Assembly: GCA_021771185.1 (NCBI GenBank)
Contig: JAETPN010000008.1
Span: 1 to 53,494, forward strand
Direction of reading: 5' to 3'
Length of the DNA stretch: 53,494 nt
Origin: Bacillota bacterium
GTDB lineage: Bacteria > Bacillota_I > Bacilli_A > RF39 > UBA660
Numbering within the stretch: the first letter of the stretch is position 1; every line of letters begins with the position of its first letter. Positions 43,522-52,075 of this stretch are shown here, piece after piece. The notes beneath the pieces were generated by a model. The model saw only the letters and a list, made by a program, of their open reading frames with translations. It had not been told where the DNA came from and searched no databases. Made by a program: the position numbers and the translations under genes.

Positions 43522-44352
43522 CTTTGGTAAAAATTTTGTTAATATTTTTTTCTTGTTTTGTGATAATCCGGATACACGAGATAAAAATTCTTCTTCAGTT
43601 ATTTTAGAAAAGTTTTTATTTTCTTTTAACATACGGTTAAAATGTTGATTAAAATCGAAAGGATATCTTCTAGTTGCATCAAATGTCATAAATTGGCTAA
43701 ATGTATCCATATTAAATTGAAGATATGTGTCAACAGATGCATAAACTTGTTCATCCTTGTTTTTAAAAGAAGCAACACTGTCTGCATAATTATATAGGTA
43801 TGTTTCGGTATATTTTAATTCGTTATTCTCATATTCCTTTTTTTGTTGAATAAGCTCTGTTTGGAAGTTATCAAAAATAGATGTAATAACAATATTACGA
43901 TTTGATTTTTTTTCTGAATAGTTTCTTATAACATGAATGTAGTCATCTATACGGAAAGTATATAAATATGTCCACTCGAAAATCTTTTCGTCCCAAAAAT
44001 GCTTTCCTTTAATATGTTGGTATATAGATAATAAATTATTTCTATCATCACATTTTATTTTTATTTTCACATTTTTAAACGATATATCATAGCATTCTGA
44101 ATAATAAGAACCATCGAAACAATTTTTTTGATTATTAAATTCAAATTCTTTAACAAACAAGCTATCTCTTATTGTCCTTTCCTCGAATGTTGGTACATTA
44201 TTTTTAATAAAAACAATATTTTGTAATTCCTCATTAATTAAGCCGCAAATGTCTTTAAAATATGGATTGATTGCTATTTCTTCTGGTAAGTTTAAGTTTT
44301 TAAATAATTCTTGTATTTCTTTTTTTGCATTTTCATAGTCTTCCGATTGCAA
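43507..44352 (-). CDS. Hypothetical protein
   Basis: This 281-residue soluble protein without signal or membrane segment is not recognised. It is rich in aromatic and charged residues. Visible landmarks are a helical N-terminus (YENAKKEIQELFKNLNLPEE), a strand-rich middle (SYYSECYDISFKNVKIKIKCDDRN), and a Lys/Asn-rich helical C-terminus (SGLSQNKKKILTKFL). The start is TTG at 44352, with AAAGGAGG 9 nt upstream; the codon just before it is ATC, closer to the ribosome site, so the exact start is uncertain. It is divergent from the rRNA methyltransferase gene and ends at its own terminator. Confidence 0.65.
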   Translation of the reverse strand: MQSEDYENAKKEIQELFKNLNLPEEIAINPYFKDICGLINEELQNIVFIKNNVPTFEERTIRDSLFVKEFEFNNQKNCFDGSYYSECYDISFKNVKIKIKCDDRNNLLSIYQHIKGKHFWDEKIFEWTYLYTFRIDDYIHVIRNYSEKKSNRNIVITSIFDNFQTELIQQKKEYENNELKYTETYLYNYADSVASFKNKDEQVYASVDTYLQFNMDTFSQFMTFDATRRYPFDFNQHFNRMLKENKNFSKITEEEFLSRVSGLSQNKKKILTKFLPKTVQK

Positions 44353-44461
44353 GATACCTTACCTCCTTTCCTCACAATTATTCTAACATAAATTTAATTT
44401 TTAATAAACATTTAAAATGATTAATGTATCTATGATATAATTATTATAGGTCGTGATAAAT

Positions 44462-45685
44462 ATGAGGGAACAAGTAGAAATTTTAAAATTAGATCATAGT
44501 GGTCGTGGAATTGGTAAATTAAATAATAAAACTATTTTTATTCCAAATACTTTACCAGATGAGATTGTAACAATTAAAAATAAAGTGGAAAAGAAAAAAT
44601 TTATTGAAGCGGAAGTAGATGAATGGATAAAAACTAGTGAAAAAAGAATTAAACCTGTTTGTCCCTATTACGGGATATGTGGTGGTTGTGATCTTATGCA
44701 TATGGATTATCCACAACAACTTCAATATAAAAAAGGTAAAATTTGTGATATTTTAACACGTTTTTCAAATTTTTCCACAGATTTAGTAAAGAAAATTATA
44801 TCCGATGAGGATGTTTTTTACAGAAATAAGGTAGTTTTCCACATAAATGAAGCTTGTGGACTATATAAAAAGAAAAGTTATGACATAATTCCTGTGGAAA
44901 ATTGTTATTTAGTACATGAAGAAATTAATAACCTGTTAGAAAAATTAAGAATTATGGATTTATCAAATGTTAAAGAAATTATGGTTCGCCATTCTAATAG
45001 AACAAAAGAAATGATGGTTGTCTTTTATTTAACAAATTCTAAAAAGATAGATACAACTTCTTTAAATTCTTTTGTAACAAGTATTTATACTGCTTATAAT
45101 GATAAATATACTAAAGTCTTTGGAAAAGATTATATGAGGGAAAATTTATTAGGTTTAACTTTTGATATTTCACCTTCTGCGTTCTTTCAAGTAAATACCG
45201 TGATGTGTGAGAAATTATATGAACAAGTTAAAACATATTTAAAACCTACGAAAGAAGATTATCTGTTAGATTTATATTGTGGGACAGGGACAATTGGTTT
45301 AACTTTAGCGGATACTGTAAAAAAAGTCCTTGGGGTTGAAATTAATCCAGACTCTATTAAAGATGCGAATCGAAATAAAGAAAAAAATGAAATTAGAAAT
45401 GCCGAATTTTATGCGTCTAAAGTATCAGATATGATTGAAGATTTACAAGGAAGTTTAGTTGTGGTGGATCCTCCGCGTGCTGGATTAGATTCAAAAACAA
45501 TCAATGAATTAAAATCAATTAAGCCAAAAAGATTAGTTTATGTTTCGTGTGATCCAATGACTTTAGTTCGTGATTTAAAAGAATTATCGGAAACGTTTGA
45601 AGTAAAAGAAATCACATTGTTTGATATGTTTCCAGAGACGAGTCATGTAGAAAGTGTATGTCTTTTAGAATCTAAAGAGAAATAA
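44462..45685 (+). CDS. rlmCD: 23S rRNA (uracil-5-)-methyltransferase, RlmD/RumA (TrmA) family
   Basis: The 407-residue enzyme makes 5-methyluridine using S-adenosylmethionine. A TRAM domain covers about 1-58 (VEILKLDHSGRGIGKL). The Fe-S cysteines are C67, C73 and C76 (CPYYGICGGCDLMH), with a fourth probably in PVENCYL. The methyltransferase core has the SAM motif LLDLYCGTGTIGL, the VDPPRAGLD motif and the nucleophile in YVSCDPMTLVRDL. Bacillus has a related enzyme (RlmCD) that methylates both 747 and 1939; which sites apply here is unknown. ATG 44462 follows a modest TAGGTCGTGAT site; an in-frame GTG lies at 44453. Confidence 0.88.
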   Translation: MREQVEILKLDHSGRGIGKLNNKTIFIPNTLPDEIVTIKNKVEKKKFIEAEVDEWIKTSEKRIKPVCPYYGICGGCDLMHMDYPQQLQYKKGKICDILTRFSNFSTDLVKKIISDEDVFYRNKVVFHINEACGLYKKKSYDIIPVENCYLVHEEINNLLEKLRIMDLSNVKEIMVRHSNRTKEMMVVFYLTNSKKIDTTSLNSFVTSIYTAYNDKYTKVFGKDYMRENLLGLTFDISPSAFFQVNTVMCEKLYEQVKTYLKPTKEDYLLDLYCGTGTIGLTLADTVKKVLGVEINPDSIKDANRNKEKNEIRNAEFYASKVSDMIEDLQGSLVVVDPPRAGLDSKTINELKSIKPKRLVYVSCDPMTLVRDLKELSETFEVKEITLFDMFPETSHVESVCLLESKEK

Positions 45686-45917
45686 TAAGTTTACTACAAA
45701 AGAAAGATGTTTAATTATAAATAAAAAAATCATGTTTTCTTTTGAATTTATAAAGAAATAAATATTCAATTTAAAATGGATGAATTTATTAAAATCAGTT
45801 ATTAATCATTAGAGAAAAATGTTTATGAAATGGTCTTTGTAATTATAAATACTTTATTTGACTAGTAATACAAAAAATGATAAAATATTAATTAGAAAAT
45901 TTTTAAAGGAGGATTAT

Positions 45918-46832
45918 ATGTATATTTTTTTAGGAATTGTTTGTGAACTTGTTACTGTTGCAGGAAGTGTTTTTATAGTCGCTAAGGGTATTCTAGATTC
46001 TGTGGTACAAATGTCAGAGAATGGTTATAGACTTGATAAGAATGTTTATAATAAATACAACAAATACAACAAAAAGCAAAATAAGATTATAAAAGGTATA
46101 GGAATTATAAAAAAATTTTTATTTTTTGTTCCTGGATTGAATTTAATATTTGCTGGAGTTCAAAGTGTTAAAATTAGGAAAAAAATGATGAATGATCTTC
46201 AAAAAGAGGAAATTGTTCTTATGAAAGAAGGAATTGTTCTCATGAATGATCAAGAAAAGGAACAATATTCAAAAATGAAAGGTAAAATACAAAAGTTTAT
46301 TTTTAATGTGATTGTGACTTCTAAGAAAAAAGATGAAGAATTCTTGGGATTTATTGGAAACACACCTGTAGTAGTATATCCCGGATTAATTTCTTTAGGT
46401 TATGAAGAATTACCACATTACAATTACACTCTTGATGAAGTCAAAAAGTTAAATGAAGCAACAACTTATTCATATAGAATAGGAACAATTGGTGAGAAAA
46501 ATGTTGCAATAATTGGAATACCAAATCCTAATAGCACTGTTAGTAAAATTCAATTTAAATCAGAAGAATATAAAATAACACATGATTATGTAAAAATGAC
46601 GGAAGAAAAAGCACAAGACAAAACTTTTATAGTTTATCCATTTATGTCAAATACAAGGGAAGCGGTAAAAAAAGTTGTTGAAGAAATAAAATATTCTCGT
46701 GTTTTATCAGAAACACAAGCAAATTTAAAGGCTTTAAATACTCAAACTCAAATTCAAGAATATTCAGTTGAAAATTGTAAAGAACAGGAAGGTCCTGTAT
46801 TAAAGAAAACATTATATCCACCAAAAAAATAA
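45918..46832 (+). CDS. Hypothetical membrane protein
   Basis: This 304-residue protein has an N-terminal hydrophobic helix (about 1-29, IFLGIVCELVTVAGSVFIVAKGI), a second at about 69-86 (FLFFVPGLNLIFAGV), and then a soluble, charged domain of about 215 residues. A small tandem duplication, EEIVLMKEGIVLMN, lies near residue 105. The second half has alternating strands and helices (GFIGNTPVVVYPGLISLGY) and a Gln/Thr-rich tail. ATG 45918 is taken because AAAGGAGG precedes it at normal distance. No family or partner is recognised; the flanks are AT-rich intergenic DNA on both sides. Confidence 0.6.
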   Translation: MYIFLGIVCELVTVAGSVFIVAKGILDSVVQMSENGYRLDKNVYNKYNKYNKKQNKIIKGIGIIKKFLFFVPGLNLIFAGVQSVKIRKKMMNDLQKEEIVLMKEGIVLMNDQEKEQYSKMKGKIQKFIFNVIVTSKKKDEEFLGFIGNTPVVVYPGLISLGYEELPHYNYTLDEVKKLNEATTYSYRIGTIGEKNVAIIGIPNPNSTVSKIQFKSEEYKITHDYVKMTEEKAQDKTFIVYPFMSNTREAVKKVVEEIKYSRVLSETQANLKALNTQTQIQEYSVENCKEQEGPVLKKTLYPPKK

Positions 46833-47148
46833 TAGTATTTATAAAATTTTTAATTATATAGCATCTGAAAATCCAAAAGAAGTCTCACAACTAATGAATT
46901 TTTGCAAAAAGAATATTTTTTAAAGATAGTCACATATTGTTAAGTTTGCGAATGTAATTTGGATGATATGAAAAAGTAGTGTATTTTGGAACCTCTTTAA
47001 ATAATTGAAAATATAAATGATCATAAAGTTGATTTTGAAGAATTGAGCTAAGAACGATTGAAAATCGTAAAAATATAAAGAAAATAGAAAAAAACTATTT
47101 TCTTTTTTTTGATTTTAGGTTATACTTATTTTATAGTAGGTGAATCAT
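46833..47148. other. Gene-free intergenic stretch
   Basis: No gene is supported. It holds a short open segment (IASENPKEVSQLMNFCKKNIF, out of frame with the preceding gene) that could be a coding remnant, a small hairpin ACGATT/AATCGT (47053-47068) and a strong terminator at 47078-47112. Confidence 0.5.
47078..47112 (+). terminator. Strong terminator
   Basis: AAAGAAAATAG pairs with CTATTTTCTTT around seven As and is followed by more Ts. It lies about 250 nt beyond the nearest upstream gene. Confidence 0.8.
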
Positions 47149-48147
47149 ATGAATCAGACAATGACAATTCGTGAAAAAGAATATACAATTTCAAGTGTAG
47201 ATGGAACAGGAACAAAATTTATTTTAGTATCTCAAACAGGAGAACAAGTAGCTTTAGGGATTGATGTGGCTTTATTAGATGTTTATACAAAACAAGTGAT
47301 GGCTGATTTTGATCGTTTTATGAATGTTGGAGAGTTAGAAAATACAATTCGTCAAGTGGAACGTTATTTAAGTAGTAATGGTGCTTATCAACGTATGAAA
47401 GAATTAGTGCCAAATATTACTTTACCACAAGAACTATTTATGAAAAGAGCGGAAGAATTTAAGAATTTTTATGTTCAAAAATATCCAGATAGAGTTTCAA
47501 TGGTAGAGGTTCCACAACCAGAAGTTATAAGTGTAGAACAGGAACAAATGGTGAATAATGTTCAAGAATCAGTTCCTGTAGTAGAAGTTCCGAATGAAAA
47601 TAATATGAATGTAGAAACTAGAAATTACATTCCAATTCGAAATATCAATGTTATGGAAGTTACTCATGATCAAAAAAGTATCTTATTATTTTTAAATGGA
47701 AAATATGAAGGATATGAAATTAGTGAAGATTTTACACACGCGCGTGATCCTAGAACAGGGACAACTTATGTATTATCGATGAATGAAAATGGACAAGTTC
47801 AGATGATTGATACGAATCGTAATGTTACACGTGAGTTAGAACGTACTGCACCATTAACTGATACAAGAAAGATTTTTATTAATGGCCTAGATGTAGAGGA
47901 ATTAAATAATTTAATTAATACAAGTCCAAATGTGGCTGAAGTTCAATATGCAACAGCGCTTAAAAATGGTTTGAAAGAAGAATTTGGTGTTGATGATACA
48001 ATGTTGATTGAGCCAGCGAAAATTAAGCAAAAGGTAATGGCAGATCGTATGGGATTTATTAGTCATTTAACCATTTCTTTCTTAGTTGGAATTTTAGGTG
48101 GTATTGTTCTTATGATATTAGGTAATTCTATTTCGGTATTATTCTAA
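47149..48147 (+). CDS. Hypothetical tail-anchored protein
   Basis: This 332-residue protein has a soluble N-terminal domain (about 1-125; MTIREKEYTISSVDGTGTKFILVSQTGEQ), an acidic Pro/Val/Gln linker (about 125-165, PQPEVISVEQEQM), a second soluble domain (about 165-300; KSILLFLNGKYEGYEISEDF and TGTTYVLSMNENG) and a single C-terminal helix (about 306-330, FLVGILGGIVLMILGNSISVL). There is no signal peptide, so both domains should be cytosolic. ATG 47149 follows GTAGGTGA. Its TAA overlaps the next ATG by one base (TAATG), so the ArsC/Spx-family gene is translationally coupled to it. Function unknown. Confidence 0.65.
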   Translation: MNQTMTIREKEYTISSVDGTGTKFILVSQTGEQVALGIDVALLDVYTKQVMADFDRFMNVGELENTIRQVERYLSSNGAYQRMKELVPNITLPQELFMKRAEEFKNFYVQKYPDRVSMVEVPQPEVISVEQEQMVNNVQESVPVVEVPNENNMNVETRNYIPIRNINVMEVTHDQKSILLFLNGKYEGYEISEDFTHARDPRTGTTYVLSMNENGQVQMIDTNRNVTRELERTAPLTDTRKIFINGLDVEELNNLINTSPNVAEVQYATALKNGLKEEFGVDDTMLIEPAKIKQKVMADRMGFISHLTISFLVGILGGIVLMILGNSISVLF

Positions 48148-48497
48148 TGAAATATTTAGTATTAGAATATCCAAAATGCAGTACTTGTAAACGAGCACTA
48201 CAATATTTGGATGAACATCATATTGAGTATGAGAAAAGAAACATTGTTTTAGAAAATCCTACAGAAGAAGAATTAAACACATGGGTGAAGGAAAGTGGAC
48301 GAGAAATCAAATCTTTCTTTAATACCAGTGGTAATTTATATAAAGAATTACATTTAAAAGATAAGTTACCTGAGATGAGTTCTCAGGAACAAATCGCTTT
48401 ACTTGCCAGTAATGGTATGTTAGTAAAAAGACCTTTGCTTATTGGTGATAAAATTTTAAGCGGGTTTAAAGAAAAAGAATGGAAAGAGTTAAAATAG
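48147..48497 (+). CDS. ArsC/Spx family protein (thioredoxin fold)
   Basis: This 116-residue protein has the family start EYPKCSTCKRALQYLDEHHIEY with a redox CxxC pair (C11, C14), the TEEELNTWVKESG helix, FFNTSGNLYKELHLKDKLPEMS, and the late KRPLLIGDKILSGFKEKEW. It belongs to the YffB/Spx/ArsC group. It lacks clear residues for choosing between arsenate reductase, Spx-type RNA polymerase regulator and the uncharacterised YffB/MgsR branch. The RPLLIG segment is the substrate-loop region shared by all. No arsenic resistance genes are nearby, so arsenate reduction is not supported by context. Confidence 0.8.
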   Translation: MKYLVLEYPKCSTCKRALQYLDEHHIEYEKRNIVLENPTEEELNTWVKESGREIKSFFNTSGNLYKELHLKDKLPEMSSQEQIALLASNGMLVKRPLLIGDKILSGFKEKEWKELK

Positions 48498-48517
48498 AGC
48501 CTAGTCTCTATTTTTAT
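48493..48517 (+). terminator. Terminator between ArsC/Spx-family gene and mutY
   Basis: AATAGAG pairs with CTCTATT around CCTAGT and is followed by TTT. It overlaps the TAG stop. Confidence 0.6.
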
Positions 48518-48529
48518 TATGGAGGTATT

Positions 48530-49603
48530 ATGGATTTAGAAAAAATAAATGAACCATTACTTGTGTGGTTTAAAGAAAATAAACGATATATGCCCTGGCG
48601 TGAACAACCGACGTTTTATTATGTGTGGTTAAGTGAAATTATGCTTCAACAAACGAGAGTGGATACAGTGATACCTTATTTTGAACGTTTTATTAAAGAG
48701 ATTCCCACTATTGAAGCTTTGGCAAATATTTCGGATGATAAATTATTGAAGTTATGGGAAGGATTAGGTTATTATAATCGAGCTCGTAACTTAAAAATTG
48801 CAGCCAATCAAATAATGAGTGAATTTGATGGAATCTATCCAACAACGTATGATGATATTTTACGTTTAAAAGGAATAGGTACGTATACAGCTGGAGCTAT
48901 TATGTCTATTGTGTATAATAAAAAGGTTGCGGCTGTGGATGGAAATGTTTTACGTGTGCTGACAAGAGTTTTAAAAGATGATTCAGATATTATGTCAGAG
49001 CGAACGAAAAAGAAATTTAAAGAGTTGATTGAAAAAAATATGCCAGAAAATGCGCGAGATTATACACAAGCGTTGATGGAATTAGGAGCACTTGTTTGTC
49101 TTCCGAATGGCGAACCGAAATGTAGTGTATGTCCCTTACGTTCTTTTTGCGAGGCTTATCAAACAAATACCATTTCTAATTATCCAGTGAAAAAGATTCA
49201 AAAGATACGAAAAATAGAAAAACGTAGTGTATTTTTATTTGTATATCAAAATCAGGTACTTATTGAAAAAAGAAAAGATAAGGGATTATTAAAAGGGTTA
49301 TACCAATTTCCAAATATCAATGGTCATTTCTCAAAAGCTGAGATGAAATATTTTTTTGATGAAATGGGTTTTGATACATCGACGTTTGAGAAATTACCAG
49401 AGGCAAAACATATCTTTTCTCATTTAGAATGGCATATGCAGGGATATTATGTACCAGTTTCTATCAAAACTGAAGGTTTATGGGTCACTGTAGATGAGTT
49501 AAAAAGAAATTATAGTATACCTACAGCTTTTAAAGTATATAGGAAAGAATTGGAAGGACGTTTATCAAGGGATTTATTTGACAAGCATGAAGATCTATGG
49601 TAG
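48530..49603 (+). CDS. mutY: A/G-specific adenine DNA glycosylase MutY
   Basis: MutY removes adenine mispaired with 8-oxoguanine. The 357-residue enzyme has RYMPWREQPTFYYVWLSEIMLQQTRV near the start with the catalytic Glu (E36), a helix-hairpin-helix LKGIGTYTAGAI (113-124), and the catalytic Asp D137 in AAVDGNVLRV. The [4Fe-4S] cysteines are C190, C198, C201 and C207; the first gap has seven residues, one more than the usual six. A C-terminal NUDIX-like domain that recognises 8-oxoG (about 225-345; QNQVLIEKRKDKGLLKGLYQFPNI, then HIFSHLEWHMQGYYV) completes it. ATG 48530 follows TGGAGGT at normal distance. Confidence 0.95.
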   Translation: MDLEKINEPLLVWFKENKRYMPWREQPTFYYVWLSEIMLQQTRVDTVIPYFERFIKEIPTIEALANISDDKLLKLWEGLGYYNRARNLKIAANQIMSEFDGIYPTTYDDILRLKGIGTYTAGAIMSIVYNKKVAAVDGNVLRVLTRVLKDDSDIMSERTKKKFKELIEKNMPENARDYTQALMELGALVCLPNGEPKCSVCPLRSFCEAYQTNTISNYPVKKIQKIRKIEKRSVFLFVYQNQVLIEKRKDKGLLKGLYQFPNINGHFSKAEMKYFFDEMGFDTSTFEKLPEAKHIFSHLEWHMQGYYVPVSIKTEGLWVTVDELKRNYSIPTAFKVYRKELEGRLSRDLFDKHEDLW

Positions 49604-49788
49604 CATAACAATCAAATTTAAAGGAAACATTGATATTCACATCTGATCTTTTGATAAATTTGAAATATCTGATTAATAATAGAAAATATTATATTTAAAA
49701 ACAGTTGAAAACGATACTATATAACCAATGTGGTAATGTGAAAGTATAAGTGAATTTTATATTTTAAATCGAGAAATATATATAAAAC

Positions 49789-49817
49789 TTGACAAATTAA
49801 ATGTTTTGTGGTAGGAT
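49789..49817 (+). promoter_or_regulatory. Promoter of the thioester adhesin operon
   Basis: Perfect TTGACA (49789-49794), 17-nt spacer, TAGGAT (49812-49817), 27 nt before the ATG. The remaining intergenic DNA (49604-49788) shows nothing recognisable. Confidence 0.75.
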
Positions 49818-49843
49818 ACATTAATCTTTTGAAGGGGGAGTTC

Positions 49844-51394
49844 ATGATGAAAAAAAGATTATCATTCATTAGTGTGATGTTACTCGTATTTATAATGTCT
49901 GTTACAGATGTATTTGCTGGACCTGCGAATACGATTAAAATCAACGGTTCAAAGAGACAACCTGGTTATGTTGCAGGAGCTTATTGGCCAAAGAAGGTGG
50001 CTTCTGATGGAACCTATCTTTATTGCTTGGAACATCATAAAGCTGTACCATATAATCAAACATTAGGTTATAAAGGAGATTTAGATGTTGGATATACATA
50101 TATTATTTTAAATGGATATCCTTATAAATCTTTTACTGGAAATGGTGATTATGATTATTATATTACACAAGGTGCTCTTCATTGGTATAAAGACCGTGTG
50201 AATGGAGTAAGTGATAATAAAAAGGGAGAGATGACTGCTTCATTTAAAACCAATGGTAGTGATCCTCATAATTTACGACCACATATGAAAAAACTATTAG
50301 AAAACGCTTTAAAAGCACGTAAACAAGGATATGTAAATCCAAGTGCTAGCATTAGTGTAAATTCTAAAACGATGACAATTAGTTCAGATGGTAGCTACTT
50401 TATTTCAAGTCCAATGACGTTAAAGACAGTAACTGGAATGACATCTAAGATTAAAAGTATGAAGGTGTCTATAACTTCTGGACCTAAAGGATCAATACTT
50501 GTAGATAAAAGTGGAAAAACAAAAACAAACTTTAGTTCTGGGGATGTATTTTATGTTAAAGTACCAACTTCAGGATTAACAAAGTTAAAGGAAACTGTGA
50601 GTATTCATTTAGAAGGAAATGGTACGATAAGTAAAGTTGCACGTTATGAACATACTTCCAATGTACATGGAGATGTTCAAGATTTGACAACTGCAAAACC
50701 ATATGAATCATCATCTAGTTTTAAACAAGATGTAACATTTAATTTAACAACAACAGAAGTATCTATTAGTAAAGTAGATATTACAACAAAAGAAGAATTA
50801 CCAGGGGCTACCCTAGTATTAAAGAATAGTAAAGGGAATATCGTAGATCAATGGGTATCTACAAAAGAAAAACATGTGATTCGTCACTTACCAGCTGGGA
50901 CTTATACGTTAACAGAAACGATCGCACCAGATGGATATGTTCGTTCTAAAGATATTACTTTTAGTGTAAAAGCAGATGGAACGGTTACGACAGTGACGAT
51001 GGTTGATGATTATACAAAGGTTGAAATTAGTAAACAAGATGTAACAACGAAAAAAGAATTACCAGGGGCAAAATTAAAATTATATAATGAAGAAGGAAAG
51101 GTTATTGCAGAATGGACTTCTTCAGATAAAACATATAATTTAGAAAAACTAAAAGTAGGAAAATATAAGTTAGTAGAAGAGGTTGCTCCTGAAGGATATG
51201 TACTTGCAAAAGAAGCTGTAGCATTTGAGGTATTGGAAACAGGAGATTTACAAAAAGTAGTGATGTATAATACACCACTAACACCAACTCCAGATACTGC
51301 TTTCCATCCATCAACAATGCTTTATATTGCAGCCGCAATTTTAGGATGTTTCGGAATTGGATTAGTATACTGGAATGGAAAACAACATGCATAA
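49844..51394 (+). CDS. Thioester-domain surface adhesin with SpaA-like repeats
   Basis: The 516-residue protein has a signal peptide (about 1-25, TDVFA) and a thioester domain. The Cys-Gln bond residues are C61 in YLYCLEHHK and Q109 in ITQGALHWY, the YCxE and TQxAxW patterns of class I TED adhesins. Such domains bind host proteins covalently. After a beta-rich middle come two SpaA/Cna-B domains (about 307-390 and 391-475), each with SKxD near the start and the Glu of T-E-T-I-A-P-D-G-Y or E-E-V-A-P-E-G-Y, expected to form intramolecular isopeptide bonds. The C-terminus has a membrane helix (about 487-510) and a short tail (NGKQHA). A proline-rich TPTPDTA segment sits where LPXTG would be. GGGGGAG precedes two adjacent ATGs (49844, 49847). 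The sortase gene overlaps its 3' end. Confidence 0.85.
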   Translation: MMKKRLSFISVMLLVFIMSVTDVFAGPANTIKINGSKRQPGYVAGAYWPKKVASDGTYLYCLEHHKAVPYNQTLGYKGDLDVGYTYIILNGYPYKSFTGNGDYDYYITQGALHWYKDRVNGVSDNKKGEMTASFKTNGSDPHNLRPHMKKLLENALKARKQGYVNPSASISVNSKTMTISSDGSYFISSPMTLKTVTGMTSKIKSMKVSITSGPKGSILVDKSGKTKTNFSSGDVFYVKVPTSGLTKLKETVSIHLEGNGTISKVARYEHTSNVHGDVQDLTTAKPYESSSSFKQDVTFNLTTTEVSISKVDITTKEELPGATLVLKNSKGNIVDQWVSTKEKHVIRHLPAGTYTLTETIAPDGYVRSKDITFSVKADGTVTTVTMVDDYTKVEISKQDVTTKKELPGAKLKLYNEEGKVIAEWTSSDKTYNLEKLKVGKYKLVEEVAPEGYVLAKEAVAFEVLETGDLQKVVMYNTPLTPTPDTAFHPSTMLYIAAAILGCFGIGLVYWNGKQHA

Positions 51395-52061
51395 CGATTT
51401 AAAAAAGAGAAGCCAGTATATATCACTAGGCTTCCTTTTTGTTATTCTAGCTGTGTTTATTGGAACCTTGGACTATTGGAGTACAAAGAAAATAAATGTC
51501 TGGGATAGTATGAATACAAAGCTATTTTTCATAGATCATCCAGAAGAAGAAAAAGTTTTAACGGAAAGTACAAAAACGGAACAAGTGGTTCCATTAGATA
51601 AAGAAAATACACCAAAACAAGTATCCAAAAAACAAACCGAAACAACACCTGATTATTATGTTGGGATGTTAGAAATACCTAAAATTAACTTGAAACAAGG
51701 TTTTGCTGCTTTTGGATCTCCGCAAAATAGAATTGATAAGAATGTAACGATTTTACCAACCAGTGTTTATCCAGATGTAGAACTTGGTAATTTTATTCTT
51801 GCTGGACACTCTGGACAAGGATCCATCGCATTCTTTAATAACTTATATCAATTAAGCCATGGAGATACAGCAAACGTATATTATAAAAATATAAAATATA
51901 TTTATCAAATTGTTGATATTTATCAACAGGATAAAACAGGGATGATTTCGATTTATCGAGATTATAACAAAAGTACGTTAACGCTTATTACTTGTACCAA
52001 TCATACGAAGGATAAGCAAACCGTGTATATTGCAAATTTAATTAAAAAAGAAGCTTATTAG
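51375..52061 (+). CDS. Sortase (class B/D-like)
   Basis: Sortases join surface proteins to the cell wall or to each other. The 228-residue protein has an N-terminal membrane helix (about 15-33), a Glu/Lys/Thr-rich linker (about 50-92), and a sortase domain. The latter contains YVGMLEIPKINLKQGF, the catalytic His H145 in LAGHSG, and the nucleophile C207 in TLTLITCT. The usual catalytic Arg is not obvious: KQTVYIANLIK occupies the place where many sortases have KRIVVVAK, so K214-Q215 would stand there. It overlaps the adhesin gene by 20 nt, so the adhesin is the natural substrate. A second possible start, ATG 51387, would give an 8-nt overlap. Confidence 0.87.
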   Translation: MENNMHNDLKKRSQYISLGFLFVILAVFIGTLDYWSTKKINVWDSMNTKLFFIDHPEEEKVLTESTKTEQVVPLDKENTPKQVSKKQTETTPDYYVGMLEIPKINLKQGFAAFGSPQNRIDKNVTILPTSVYPDVELGNFILAGHSGQGSIAFFNNLYQLSHGDTANVYYKNIKYIYQIVDIYQQDKTGMISIYRDYNKSTLTLITCTNHTKDKQTVYIANLIKKEAY

Positions 52062-52075
52062 AAAGGAGTGGTCTT

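Noticed and set aside
48147..48497. Arsenate reductase of an ars operon
   Set aside because: No arsR, arsB or related gene is adjacent; it is coupled to a hypothetical tail-anchored protein, so only the broad ArsC/Spx family is assigned.
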